Source: an uncultured Aquimonas sp. (lineage in GTDB: Bacteria; Pseudomonadota; Gammaproteobacteria; Xanthomonadales; Xanthomonadaceae). From it: a DNA stretch of 64,000 nucleotides. Below, piece by piece: positions 54,797 through 63,962 of the stretch; positions within the stretch are counted from its first letter, which is position 1, and every line of letters starts with the position of its first letter. The DNA lies in contig NZ_CALART010000011.1 in NCBI RefSeq assembly GCF_937888285.1, positions 248,001 to 312,000 of the forward strand. The letters are read 5' to 3'. The notes beneath the pieces were generated by a model. It worked only from the letters and a program-made list of their open reading frames with translations, had not been told where the DNA came from and did not search any database. Made by a program: the position numbers and the translations under genes.

Positions 54797-54817
54797 ACGG
54801 CCATCTTCTCACGCCGA

Positions 54818-54831
54818 ATGCTACCGGTGTC
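54818..54831. promoter_or_regulatory. ACCGGT operator-like site 2
   Basis: TGCTACCGGTGTCA is a near-palindrome of the type bound by LacI-family regulators, 35 bases from site 1 and 58 bases before the receptor start. Confidence 0.6.
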
Positions 54832-54888
54832 AAAGACATCCAGAGCGAGGGCCGACGCTGCCCTCGACCGCCAAGCGGAGGGAGATTC

Positions 54889-57660
54889 GTGAACAAGAGT
54901 GCCCAGGGGAACCGTCGCTTGGCCTTGGCCAAGCTGTCCGCCGCCATCTTCGTGAGTCTGCCAGCGATGCTGCTGGCGCAGGAAGGTCCGGCTGCGCCGC
55001 CGCGCGAAGACGCCAAGGAACTTGACGCCATTGTCGTCAGCTACCGGGCCAGCCTCAACAAGGCGCTCGACATGAAGCGCGCCGAGGTCGGCCAGGTCGA
55101 CGTCATCGTCGCCGAGGACATCGGCAAGTTCCCGGACCTCAACCTCGCCGAGTCGCTGCAGCGCATCCCCGGCGTGGCGATCACCCGTGACGCCGGCGAG
55201 GGCCGCAACATCTCGGTGCGTGGCCTCGGGCCGCAGTTCACCCGCATCCGCATCAACGGCATGGAGGCGCTTGCCACCGGCGGCGGTACCGACTCATCCG
55301 GCGGCGCCAACCGCGGCCGCGGTTTCGACTTCAACGTCTTCGCCTCAGATCTGTTCAACAGCATCACCGTGCGCAAGACCAGCTCGGCGGAAGTCGACGA
55401 AGGTTCCTTGGGCGCCACGGTCGACCTGCGCACGGCGCGCCCCTTCGACTATGACGGCTTTACCGCCGTGGCCTCCGGCCAGGCCAGCTATGGCGACCTG
55501 TCAGGCGACGTGAACCCGCGCACCGCAGCCCTGTTCAGCAACACCTGGGGCGATGGTCGCTTCGGCGCCCTGCTGTCGATCGCACAAAGCGAGCGCGATC
55601 TGGTCGAAGAGGGCCACAGCACGGTGCGCTGGAGCCCTTCCACCGCCAACGGCAACTTCGCCGCCAGCTCCCCCTTCTCCGAAGCGCGCGGCGCCAGCGT
55701 GTTCCATCCGCGCCTGCCGCGCTACGGCGTCATCGAGCACAGCCAGGAGCGCCTCGGCGCCACACTGGCCCTGCAGTGGCAGGTCAGCGACGACACCCTG
55801 CTGAACCTTGATGTGCTGCATGCCAAGTTCGATGCCACCCGCAGCGAGAACTTCCTGCAGGCCCAGAGCTTCTCGCGCGCCGGCAACGGCAAGCCGCAGA
55901 GCATCGTCCGCGAAGGCGCGGTCGACGGTCGCGGCAATCTTGTCTATGGCGTGTTCGACAATGTCGACCTGCGCTCGGAGTCGCGCTACGACGAGCTGAC
56001 CACGCGCTTCAACCAGTACAACCTGGAGCTGGGCCACGCCTTCACCGACACCTTCCGTATCGATGCCATGTACGGAACGTCCAGCTCGCGTTTCCGCAAT
56101 CCTATCCAGACCACCATCACCCTCGATCGCGCGAACTCCAACGGCTACAGCTGGGACTATCGCGGCAACGACCGCCTGCCAGCCATCACACCGGGCTTCG
56201 ACGTCAACGACCCCGCCAGCTGGGGCTGGCTGAACACCGCGCCCGCCAGCCAGGGCTCCGAGATCCGCCTGCGCCCGCAGACCGCCGACAACGACTTCGA
56301 GACCCTGCGTTTCGATCTGACCTGGGATGTGGATTACACCTGGTCGCTGCGCGGCGGCATGAGCTGGAAAGACTACGACTTCACCACCACCGAGCTGCGC
56401 CGGGCCTCGGAAACGGCCGTCCCCGCGCTGCCGGCCGGCACCTCGCTGGCCAGCCTGACGCGTTCGATCAGCTTTGCCGGCCTCAATGCCAACACGCCCA
56501 GCACTTGGCTGATCCCGGACGTGGACGCGTTCGCCAACCTGTTCGACATCTACTGCCGCTGCGGGACCTTCGCGCTGTCGACCGATCCCGCCCGCGGCAA
56601 CAACGGGACGGTCAGCGAGGAGTCGCTGGGCAGCTATCTGCAGGCGGATTTCAACACCGAGCTGCTCGGCCGCAACTTCTCCGGCGGCTTCGGCGTGCGC
56701 CACGTCAAGACCGACCAGAGTTCGACCGGCATCGGCCTGGTCGCCAACGTGCCGACCCTGATCACGGTGGATCGCTCGTACAACGACACCCTGCCCTCGA
56801 TGAATCTGAGCTGGGAGCTGAGCGACGAGCTGCTGCTGCGCTTTGGCGCCGCCAAGGTGATGTCGAGGCCTGGCCTCGGCAGCCTGAGCCCGGGCGTGAA
56901 CATCTCCGTGTCCGGCTCTGCGCGCACCATCAGCGGCCAGAACCCCCTGCTGAACCCGTTCAGGGCCAAGACCTATGACTTGGGCCTGGAATGGTACTTC
57001 GCCGAGGAATCGCTGCTGTCGCTGGCGCTGTTCTACAAAGACATCGACAGCTTCGTGCAGACGACACGCCAGACCGGACTGTTCGGCGAGAACCCTTTCG
57101 GCATTCCGGATAGCCTGCGGCCGACCACCACCTCGCCACAGGACAGCTGGGAGTTCACCTTCCCGGTCAACACGCCCGGAGGCCCACTCAAGGGCTACGA
57201 GATCTCCTTCCAGAAGCCGTTCAGCGGTCTGCCGGGACTGCTCTCGAACACCGGCATCCAGCTCAATCACACCCACGTCGAGTCGACCATCGACTACCTC
57301 ACGGCGACCGGCGCGCTGGCCGCGCGCCAGAACCTGACCGGGCTCTCGAAGAACGCCTACAACGCGACCCTCTACTACGAAGACGAACGCTTCGGCGCGC
57401 GCGTGTCGGTGTCGAACCGCGACGACTACCTGACGACAGTGCCCGGCCGCGACGGCAACGATGTCGAAGGCACCAAGGGCACCACCACGGTGGACATGTC
57501 GGCCTCGTTCAAGCTCAACGAGCAGGTCGAGTTCACCCTCGAAGGCTTGAACCTCACCAACGAGTGGAACGACCAGTGGGTCGATGCGACCGGCGACCGC
57601 GTGAACGTCTACCACCAGACGGGCCGGGTCTACATCCTCGGCGTGCGGGTGAAGTTCTGA
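54889..57660 (+). CDS. TonB-dependent outer-membrane receptor, carbohydrate type
   Basis: A 923-residue receptor that imports large sugars across the outer membrane using TonB energy. It has a signal peptide (to about residue 31, ending LLAQ), a TonB-box-like DAIVV, and a plug domain with AEDIGKFPDLNLAESLQRIPGV and ISVRGLGPQFTRIRINGM, typical of Xanthomonas carbohydrate receptors. A beta-barrel fills the rest and ends in Phe (LGVRVKF). GTG 54889 follows GGAGGGAG. Context suggests oligogalacturonides as the ligand. Regulated with kdgK from the shared region. Confidence 0.94.
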   Translation: MNKSAQGNRRLALAKLSAAIFVSLPAMLLAQEGPAAPPREDAKELDAIVVSYRASLNKALDMKRAEVGQVDVIVAEDIGKFPDLNLAESLQRIPGVAITRDAGEGRNISVRGLGPQFTRIRINGMEALATGGGTDSSGGANRGRGFDFNVFASDLFNSITVRKTSSAEVDEGSLGATVDLRTARPFDYDGFTAVASGQASYGDLSGDVNPRTAALFSNTWGDGRFGALLSIAQSERDLVEEGHSTVRWSPSTANGNFAASSPFSEARGASVFHPRLPRYGVIEHSQERLGATLALQWQVSDDTLLNLDVLHAKFDATRSENFLQAQSFSRAGNGKPQSIVREGAVDGRGNLVYGVFDNVDLRSESRYDELTTRFNQYNLELGHAFTDTFRIDAMYGTSSSRFRNPIQTTITLDRANSNGYSWDYRGNDRLPAITPGFDVNDPASWGWLNTAPASQGSEIRLRPQTADNDFETLRFDLTWDVDYTWSLRGGMSWKDYDFTTTELRRASETAVPALPAGTSLASLTRSISFAGLNANTPSTWLIPDVDAFANLFDIYCRCGTFALSTDPARGNNGTVSEESLGSYLQADFNTELLGRNFSGGFGVRHVKTDQSSTGIGLVANVPTLITVDRSYNDTLPSMNLSWELSDELLLRFGAAKVMSRPGLGSLSPGVNISVSGSARTISGQNPLLNPFRAKTYDLGLEWYFAEESLLSLALFYKDIDSFVQTTRQTGLFGENPFGIPDSLRPTTTSPQDSWEFTFPVNTPGGPLKGYEISFQKPFSGLPGLLSNTGIQLNHTHVESTIDYLTATGALAARQNLTGLSKNAYNATLYYEDERFGARVSVSNRDDYLTTVPGRDGNDVEGTKGTTTVDMSASFKLNEQVEFTLEGLNLTNEWNDQWVDATGDRVNVYHQTGRVYILGVRVKF

Positions 57661-57987
57661 GGTCTCCGCAACTGCGATGATCACGGAGGCTGTCTCCCCT
57701 CCGTGGCCATCAATGTCGGTGCCGGGCTTCTTCCCGGCATCGATTCGGCACTTCGCGTCTCCCTCCCCGGGTGCAGCAGAACACGGGTGCCGATTGCACC
57801 CGCCATCGCTGGATCGACGCGAGTTGAGGCCCGGCTTCCCCGTCCGGGTCCGCCACCGGGCCGCCGCAGCTGCGGCGGCCTCTTCTTTTGGGCCGGCTGT
57901 GTGCATGGCGTCAGGCCCGCGCAGCGCGCCGCGACGGCGCCACCGGCCGGGTTGTCCGGTCGACTGCGGACCCGCTGGAGTGATTCG
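57661..57987. other. Intergenic region with receptor terminator
   Basis: Contains the terminator at 57859-57889. The rest shows no supported gene; a start extension of the next gene into it reads as low-complexity sequence. Confidence 0.6.
57859..57889 (+). terminator. Intrinsic terminator after the receptor gene
   Basis: A 22-bp perfect palindrome (GGCCGCCGCA-GC-TGCGGCGGCC) followed by TCTTCTTTT. Confidence 0.85.
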
Positions 57988-58749
57988 ATGACGCGATGGT
58001 TCCTGGGACTGGGGCTCCTTCTGCTTTGCCTACAGGCGGCCAGCGCGCCACGCGCTGCACCGCCCATCCGTCTGCATCTGGCGGGCGATTCCACCTTGGC
58101 GGACAAGCTGCCCGAGAAGCGCCCCGAGACCGGCTGGGGCGAGCCCTTCGCCATGCTGTTCGCAGCGGGCTCGGTGCGGGTGATCAATCACGCACGCAAT
58201 GGGCGCAGCACGCGGACCTTCATCGAGGAAGGGCGGTGGCAGGCGCTGCTCGACGACGCCGTGCCCGGCGACCACGTCTTCCTGCAGTTCGGCCACAACG
58301 ATGCGTCCGAACACAAAGCCGACCGCTACACGCCGCTGCCTCAGTACCGCGAGAACCTGCGGCGCTTCGTGCTCGAAGCACGCGCGGCGGGCCTGCATCC
58401 GCTGCTGCTGACGCCGGTGGCGCGCCGACGCTTCGACGCGGCAGGCGAGCTGCAGTCGAGTCATGGCGCGTATCCACAGGCCGTGCGCGCGCTGGCTGAG
58501 GAGCTTGCCGTGCCCCTGGTCGACGCCGAAGCCCTGAGCTCGGCGCTGCTGATCAAGGCAGGGCCGGGCGCCTCGCGGCACCTCTTCCTGCACCTCCTGC
58601 CTGGCGAACACCCCAACCATCCGCAGGGGCTGCAGGACGACACTCACTTCTCCCCAGCCGGCGCGATGGCGGTGGCAGCCGCCATCGCCGGGGCGCTGCG
58701 CGCGCAAACGCACCCCCTTGCCGTGTGGCTGGCCGCGCCCGGGCCATGA
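57988..58749 (+). CDS. SGNH-hydrolase, rhamnogalacturonan acetylesterase-like
   Basis: A 253-residue exported esterase. It has a signal peptide (about 1-20), then the SGNH blocks: nucleophile Ser in AGDSTLAD, Gly/Asn in NHARNGRSTRTF, QFGHNDAS, and the Asp-His pair in DDTHFSPAG. This order and spacing match CE12 rhamnogalacturonan acetylesterases, which remove acetyl groups from pectin so that lyases can act. ATG 57988 starts the signal peptide. It is convergent with the pectate lyase gene. Confidence 0.88.
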   Translation: MTRWFLGLGLLLLCLQAASAPRAAPPIRLHLAGDSTLADKLPEKRPETGWGEPFAMLFAAGSVRVINHARNGRSTRTFIEEGRWQALLDDAVPGDHVFLQFGHNDASEHKADRYTPLPQYRENLRRFVLEARAAGLHPLLLTPVARRRFDAAGELQSSHGAYPQAVRALAEELAVPLVDAEALSSALLIKAGPGASRHLFLHLLPGEHPNHPQGLQDDTHFSPAGAMAVAAAIAGALRAQTHPLAVWLAAPGP

Positions 58750-58811
58750 ACACGACTGCGCTGCAGTCCTGCGTAGGGGGCACACCGCAGCGTGCGGCGC
58801 GCCCCGATGCT

Positions 58812-60152
58812 TCAGCGCGGCGGTGGTCGCCGCGGCAGGGGCTTCAGCGGCTCCATCGTGTCGAGGTCCCAGTCGGTCTCGATGAAGGGGGCGCGCACTT
58901 CTGGTACCAAAGGATAGCCACCGACCTCGCTCTCGCTGTCGATGATCGCGCCGCGTCCTTCGATGACGTTGGCGACGATGCGTCGATCAATGTCGTCGCG
59001 ATCCCAGGGCCGGGCGCCGGCGTTCTCGATGACCGCGTCCTGCACATCGATCGCGGGCAGCAGCTGCACGCCATAGGGCAGGTCCGGCGCACGCTTCAGC
59101 TCGATGATGCGCGCGCGCCCGGTGCTGTAGCGGCCGATCAAGGGCAGGGGCTGGCCGATGCGGTCGACCGCGATGGTGTCCTCCATGAACAGCTCGACAT
59201 CGCCCGAACCGCCGAACATGAAGAAGGCCAGCGGCTCGGTCGAAGGCCCCCCGCGCAGCACGTTGCCGCGCAGACTCACCTGGCCGGTCAGGTACTCGCG
59301 TCCCACCCACTCCTCGGCGATCAGGTTGTAGTGCACGGCGCGCTGGCCGGGATCGTAGATCAGGTTGTTGATGACCTGGCCGCGGGCGCCGCCCTTGAAC
59401 AGCGGGCTGCGCTCGTAGTTGTGCGCGTAGAGGTTGCCGACGATCAGGATGTCGCTGACGTTGTCGTGGATCAGGCTGCCCTTGCTGTGCTCGCCCTTGG
59501 CATGCGTCGCATGGGCCAGGCCCTCGGCCAGCAGGTTGTTGCTGAAGGTGATGCGGTGGCTGACGTTGCGCCGCCACTCTTCGGGCGTCTCGCCGATGAA
59601 GCGCGCGCCCGACGCGGACAGATTCTCGTCGGTAGCCCAGGTCATCGAGTTGTGGTCGATGATCACGTCGCGCGCGCCGCCGACCGTGGTGATGGCGTCG
59701 ATGTCGAAGCCGGCGTCCTTCTGCAGATGGCCTTCGCCGGGACGGATGCGCAGGTGACGGATCACCACGTCGTGGGTGGCGATGGTCAGGCCGCCGCGAA
59801 TCAGGGTGATGCCCGGCGAGGGCGCAGTCTGCCCGGCCACGGTCAGGTAGGGCTGGTCGATGCGCAGCTCGCGCAGGCCGAAGTCGATGACGCCGGCCAC
59901 TTCGAAGACCACGATGCGCGGCCCCGGCGTGCGCAGGGCTTCGGCCAGCGAGCCCGGACCGTCCGCCGCCAGCGTGGTGACGCGCAGGATCTGGCCGCCG
60001 CGGCCGCCCGGCGTATGCGCGGCCCAGCCCTGGGCGCCGGGAAAGGCCGCGCGCTGGGCTTCCGCGGCCGCGTGCGCGCCGGCGAACAGCAGGCACAGGC
60101 AGCAGACGGCGGCGATGACGTGACCCCTGGCCCGGGGTGGCGTGGTTCGCAT
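58812..60152 (-). CDS. Pectate lyase, PL1-like
   Basis: A 446-residue exported parallel beta-helix protein. A signal peptide (about 1-31) precedes AFPGAQGWAAHTPGGRGG, the usual pectate-lyase start. Later landmarks are HLRIRPGEG, the Asp-rich Ca-binding/active-site stretch ARDVIIDHNSMTWATDEN, and SNNLLAEGL. Such enzymes cleave polygalacturonate by beta-elimination, giving unsaturated oligomers. The usual RxPxxR arginine could not be placed with certainty. ATG 60152 follows GAAGGAGGG. It is divergent from the FAH-type gene across a site-3 operator. Confidence 0.88.
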   Translation of the reverse strand: MRTTPPRARGHVIAAVCCLCLLFAGAHAAAEAQRAAFPGAQGWAAHTPGGRGGQILRVTTLAADGPGSLAEALRTPGPRIVVFEVAGVIDFGLRELRIDQPYLTVAGQTAPSPGITLIRGGLTIATHDVVIRHLRIRPGEGHLQKDAGFDIDAITTVGGARDVIIDHNSMTWATDENLSASGARFIGETPEEWRRNVSHRITFSNNLLAEGLAHATHAKGEHSKGSLIHDNVSDILIVGNLYAHNYERSPLFKGGARGQVINNLIYDPGQRAVHYNLIAEEWVGREYLTGQVSLRGNVLRGGPSTEPLAFFMFGGSGDVELFMEDTIAVDRIGQPLPLIGRYSTGRARIIELKRAPDLPYGVQLLPAIDVQDAVIENAGARPWDRDDIDRRIVANVIEGRGAIIDSESEVGGYPLVPEVRAPFIETDWDLDTMEPLKPLPRRPPPR

Positions 60153-60205
60153 GGCTTCCCTCCTTCGTGTGGACAGCATGGCGCTGTTGCAGCGCTCGTT
60201 GTAAA

Positions 60206-60219
60206 TGACACCGGTTTCC
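60206..60219. promoter_or_regulatory. ACCGGT operator-like site 3
   Basis: TGACACCGGTTTCC lies between the pectate lyase gene and the FAH-TRAP operon. It shares TGnnACCGGT with site 2. Confidence 0.55.
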
Positions 60220-60286
60220 CTTATACAACATCCATCGCCAGTCGCGCGCCTGCGGGCACTGCGACTGGCCATCTGCGGAGCCTTGA

Positions 60287-61132
60287 GTGAACCCAGAACC
60301 CGTGTGTTTCGAAGCCCCCGAACTGAGCCGGGACATCGCCGCCCGCTTCGTAGAAGCGCGCCTGTCCGCGCGCGCCCTGCCCGGCTATCCGGGCCCGCTG
60401 CCTGTCGGGCTGGACGCGGCCTATGCGCGTCAGGATGCAGCGATCGCGCGCTGGCCGGACCGGCTCGTCGGCTGGAAAGTCGGCCGCATTCCCGATGCCT
60501 GGCTGCCGCGTCTCGGCGAGGACCGGCTGATGGGGCCGATCTTTGCCCGCCAGTGCCGCAGTCTGGGCCCCGATGAATCGGCGGAGCTGCGGGTGATCAC
60601 CGGCGGCTTCGCGGCGGTCGAAGCCGAGTACGTCTTCGTGCTCGGCGCGGATGCCGAGATCGGCCGCACAGACTATGGCGCGGAATCGGCGGCAGCCCTT
60701 GCCGCCGAACTGCGCGTGGGCATCGAGCTGGCGGGCAGCCCCCTGGCGACGATCAATGCGCTGGGGCCGGCGGTGGTGGTGTCGGACTTCGGCAATAACG
60801 CCGGCGTCTTCCTCGGGCCGGTGATCGAAAGCTGGCGCAGCGGCGACTGGTCGCGCTACACCTGCGCGACCTGGGTCGAGGACACGCTTGCAGGTCGGGG
60901 CGGCGCCCTGCAGCTGCCCGGCGGCCCGCTGGCGGCGCTGGCCTTTGCCCTGAACCGCGGCGCGCGCCGCGGCCATCCACTCAAGGCCGGCATGATCGTG
61001 TCCACCGGTGCCGCGACGGGCATCCACGACATCCGTGCCGGCCAGAGCGCGCGGCTGGTGTTCGACGGCATCGCCGAGCTGCGCGCACATGCCCTGCCGG
61101 CACTTCCGCATGCCCTCGGAGGGACGCCATGA
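60287..61132 (+). CDS. FAH-superfamily enzyme, 2-keto-4-pentenoate hydratase (MhpD)-like
   Basis: A 281-residue cytoplasmic enzyme. GWKVGRIPDAWL, AVEAEYVFVLGAD (the acidic metal-binding EXE), GIELAGSP and KAGMIVSTGAATG match the MhpD group, which hydrates or decarboxylates 2-keto-enoic acids. No aromatic-degradation gene is nearby; instead it opens an operon with a TRAP transporter in a pectin locus. It is therefore more likely to act on a sugar-derived 2-keto acid, which is inference. GTG 60287 has GCGGAG upstream. ATGA overlap with the next gene. Confidence 0.8.
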   Translation: MNPEPVCFEAPELSRDIAARFVEARLSARALPGYPGPLPVGLDAAYARQDAAIARWPDRLVGWKVGRIPDAWLPRLGEDRLMGPIFARQCRSLGPDESAELRVITGGFAAVEAEYVFVLGADAEIGRTDYGAESAAALAAELRVGIELAGSPLATINALGPAVVVSDFGNNAGVFLGPVIESWRSGDWSRYTCATWVEDTLAGRGGALQLPGGPLAALAFALNRGARRGHPLKAGMIVSTGAATGIHDIRAGQSARLVFDGIAELRAHALPALPHALGGTP

Positions 61133-62130
61133 CCTTGCAGTTCACGCGCAGGCAGATGCTCGCCGGTGTCGGCCTCGCGCTCGGCGCTGCCTGCATGCGG
61201 CCCAGCCTTGCGGACGACGGACGCCTGCTCACCGCCACCGACGTGCACGTCAGCGACTATCCGACGGTGGAGGCGGTGCGCTGGATCGGCCAACAGCTGG
61301 AAGCGGAAACCGCCGGCCGCCTGCGCCTGCGGGTCTACCACTCGGGTCAGCTCGGCCGTGAGAACGACCAGATCGACATGGCCCGGCACGGCGCCATCGA
61401 CATCACCCGCGTGTATTCCGGCGCGCTCAACAACGGCTGGCCGCGCACCATCGCGCTCGGCCTGCCCTATCTGATCCGCAGCAAGAGTCACCTGCGCGCA
61501 CTGATCGACGGCGAAGTCGGCGCACGCATTCTCGAAGGCTTCGAAGCGCGCGGACTGGTGGGTCTCGCGATCTACGACTGCGGCGCGCGCAGCGTCTACA
61601 ACACGCGGGGGCCGCTACGAACACCCGCCGACCTGCGCGGATTCAAGCTGCGGGTGCCGCCGTCCGACATCTTCCTCGACCTGATGCGCGCGCTCGGCGC
61701 AAACCCCACGCCCCTGCCCTTCGGCGAAGTGTTCTCGGCCCTGGAGACGCGGCTGATCGATGGTGCCGAGAACAACATCCGCAGCTTCCACAGCAGCCGC
61801 CAGTTCGAGATCGCCGGCTACTGGTCGGAAACGCAGCATTCCTATGCACCGGACATCCTGCTGATGTCGAAGCGCAACTTCGAATCGCTCAGTGGTGACG
61901 ACCAGGCCCTGCTGCGCGCGCTGGCGCAGCGCTCGGTGGCGGTGATGCGCGAGCACTGGGACGCCAGCGAGGCGCGCGCCCGCGAGGCCATCCTCACCGC
62001 CGGCGTCGAAGTCAACGCTGTCGACCTTGATGCCTTCCGCGCCGCGGCGGCGCCGGTGCTGGCGCGCTATCGCGCCCACCCCGAAGTCGCGCCGCTGGTG
62101 GACCGTATCGAAGCGGAGGCCGCGGCATGA
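61129..62130 (+). CDS. TRAP transporter substrate-binding protein (DctP)
   Basis: A 333-residue periplasmic binding protein of the DctP family. The N-terminus TRRQMLAGVGLALGAACM looks like a twin-arginine or Sec signal. GQLGRENDQIDMARHGAIDIT, the Arg in GFKLRVPPSDIFLDLMRALGANPTPLPFGEVFSALET (the carboxylate-clamp region) and DGAENN are family hallmarks. It should capture an acidic sugar such as a galacturonate derivative. ATGA overlaps at both ends. Confidence 0.94.
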   Translation: MTLQFTRRQMLAGVGLALGAACMRPSLADDGRLLTATDVHVSDYPTVEAVRWIGQQLEAETAGRLRLRVYHSGQLGRENDQIDMARHGAIDITRVYSGALNNGWPRTIALGLPYLIRSKSHLRALIDGEVGARILEGFEARGLVGLAIYDCGARSVYNTRGPLRTPADLRGFKLRVPPSDIFLDLMRALGANPTPLPFGEVFSALETRLIDGAENNIRSFHSSRQFEIAGYWSETQHSYAPDILLMSKRNFESLSGDDQALLRALAQRSVAVMREHWDASEARAREAILTAGVEVNAVDLDAFRAAAAPVLARYRAHPEVAPLVDRIEAEAAA

Positions 62131-62624
62131 ACGCCGCTCAATCACCTGACTCCGCCTTCGAACGCGCGCTCGCCCCAGTCGCACGCGCATCCACCGTGCT
62201 GGCCGCGCTGGGCCTGTTCGGCATGGTCATCACCCAGGGCTGGCAGGTTCTGGCGCGCTATGCGCTCAACGCCTCACCCAGCTGGACCGAGCCGCTGACC
62301 CTGATCTGCCTCACCACCACCCTCGCCTTCGGCGCCGCCGCTGGCGTGCATGCGCGCAGCCACTTCCGCTTCCCCTTGCTGGTGATGCTGTTGCCCGCAG
62401 CGGGCCAGCGCGCCTTCGCCCGACTGTCGGCCCTCATCGTGATCGCAATCGGCCTGCTGCTGGCGGTGTACGGCCTGCAGCTCGGCGTGGATGGCCTGGA
62501 CGTGCGCCTGGCCGGCGCGCCGCTGCCGCAGGGCAGCGTCTATTTCCCGCTCGCCCTGGGCGGCGCCCTGATGAGCCTGTTCGCGCTGCCGCAGCTGCTG
62601 CGCGCACCGCTGGAGAACGAGTGA
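62127..62624 (+). CDS. TRAP transporter small permease (DctQ)
   Basis: A 165-residue four-helix inner-membrane subunit. WQVLARYALNASPSWTEPL is the DctQ signature. It overlaps the genes before (ATGA) and after (TGATG), consistent with stoichiometric translation of the transporter. It partners the DctM subunit. Confidence 0.93.
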   Translation: MNAAQSPDSAFERALAPVARASTVLAALGLFGMVITQGWQVLARYALNASPSWTEPLTLICLTTTLAFGAAAGVHARSHFRFPLLVMLLPAAGQRAFARLSALIVIAIGLLLAVYGLQLGVDGLDVRLAGAPLPQGSVYFPLALGGALMSLFALPQLLRAPLENE

Positions 62625-63904
62625 TGGCGATTGCCCTGCTGTTCGGCGTGTTCGCCCTGCTGCTGATGGCCGGCGTGCCGGTGGCCTATGCGCTGGCCGC
62701 CGCGGCGGTCGTTGTGGTGCTGCATCTCGATCTGCCCCTGATCCTCGCCGCCCAGCAACTCGCGGCCGGCGCCGGCGCGATCTCGCTGATCGCGATTCCG
62801 CTGTTCATCTTCACCGGTGAGCTGATGCTGCGCGGCGGCATCTCCGAGCGCCTGATCGGACTGGCCGGCAGCCTGGTCGGCCACATCCGCGGCGGCCTCG
62901 GCCAGGTCAACGTGCTGTCCAACCTGTTCTTCGGCGGCGTGTCGGGTTCGGCCATCGCCGATGTCTCGGCAGTGGGCGGGGCGATGATCCCGCAGATGGT
63001 GAAGCGCGGCTTCGACCGCGACTTCGCGGTCAACGTCAGCGTCAGCGCGGCCCTGGTCGCCCTGCTGGTGCCGCCTTCGCACAATCTGATCCTTTACTCG
63101 GCCGCAGCGGGCGGCGGGCTTTCGATCGCCGACCTGTTCGCCGCCGGCATCGTGCCGGCCCTGCTGATGACGCTCGCCATGATGGTGACCGGCTGGCTGA
63201 TCGCGCGCCGCCGCGGCTATGCGGTCGAGGCCTTCCCCGGCTTCCGCATGGTGCTGGTGCGGCTGGTCTCGGCCCTGCCCGGCCTGCTGCTGGTGATCCT
63301 GATCTTCGTCGGTATCCGCGCAGGCATCTTCACCGCGGTCGAGAGCGCGGCGATCGCCGTGGTCTATGCCCTGATCATCACCGTGTTCGCCTACCGCGCC
63401 CTGCGCGGCCCGGCCCTGCTGGACGCCTGCATGCACGCGGCGCGCACCACCGGCAGCATCCTCTTCGTGATCGCCGCGGCCGGCCTGTTCGGCTGGCTGC
63501 TGGCCTATCTGGAAGTCCCTGCGGCCGCGGTCGAGTTCCTGCGCGCGATCGCCAGCGAGCCCCTGACCGTGCTGCTGATGATCGTGATCGCCCTGCTCCT
63601 GCTCGGCACCTTCATGGACCTGGCCCCGCTGATCCTGATCTGTACGCCGATCTTCCTGCCGGTGGCCAAGGCCTATGGCATCCACCCCATCCACTTCGGC
63701 GTGGTGATGATCCTCGCCGGCGGCATCGGCCTCATCACGCCGCCAGTGGGTTCGGTGCTGTTCGTGGGGGCGGCCATTGGCCGCATCGAGATCGCCCAGA
63801 CCCTGCGCACGATCTGGCCCTTCTACGGCGCTTCGGCTCTGGTGCTGCTGCTGGTAGCCCTGTTCCCGGCGCTGTCGCTGTGGCTGCCGATGGCGCTCAA
63901 GTGA
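62624..63904 (+). CDS. TRAP transporter large permease (DctM)
   Basis: A 426-residue, 12-helix Na+-coupled permease. LFIFTGELMLRGGISERLI, the GGVSGSAIADVSAVGGAMIPQM loop, and LVPPSHNLILYS and GLITPPVGSVLFV re-entrant motifs identify DctM. ATG 62624 was preferred over GTG 62621. This is the last gene of the FAH-dctPQM operon. Confidence 0.95.
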   Translation: MAIALLFGVFALLLMAGVPVAYALAAAAVVVVLHLDLPLILAAQQLAAGAGAISLIAIPLFIFTGELMLRGGISERLIGLAGSLVGHIRGGLGQVNVLSNLFFGGVSGSAIADVSAVGGAMIPQMVKRGFDRDFAVNVSVSAALVALLVPPSHNLILYSAAAGGGLSIADLFAAGIVPALLMTLAMMVTGWLIARRRGYAVEAFPGFRMVLVRLVSALPGLLLVILIFVGIRAGIFTAVESAAIAVVYALIITVFAYRALRGPALLDACMHAARTTGSILFVIAAAGLFGWLLAYLEVPAAAVEFLRAIASEPLTVLLMIVIALLLLGTFMDLAPLILICTPIFLPVAKAYGIHPIHFGVVMILAGGIGLITPPVGSVLFVGAAIGRIEIAQTLRTIWPFYGASALVLLLVALFPALSLWLPMALK

Positions 63905-63962
63905 GCGCTGAGCGGCGGGCCAGGGGCTAGAATCCGGAGTCGATGTCCACCGCAGGCCACGC

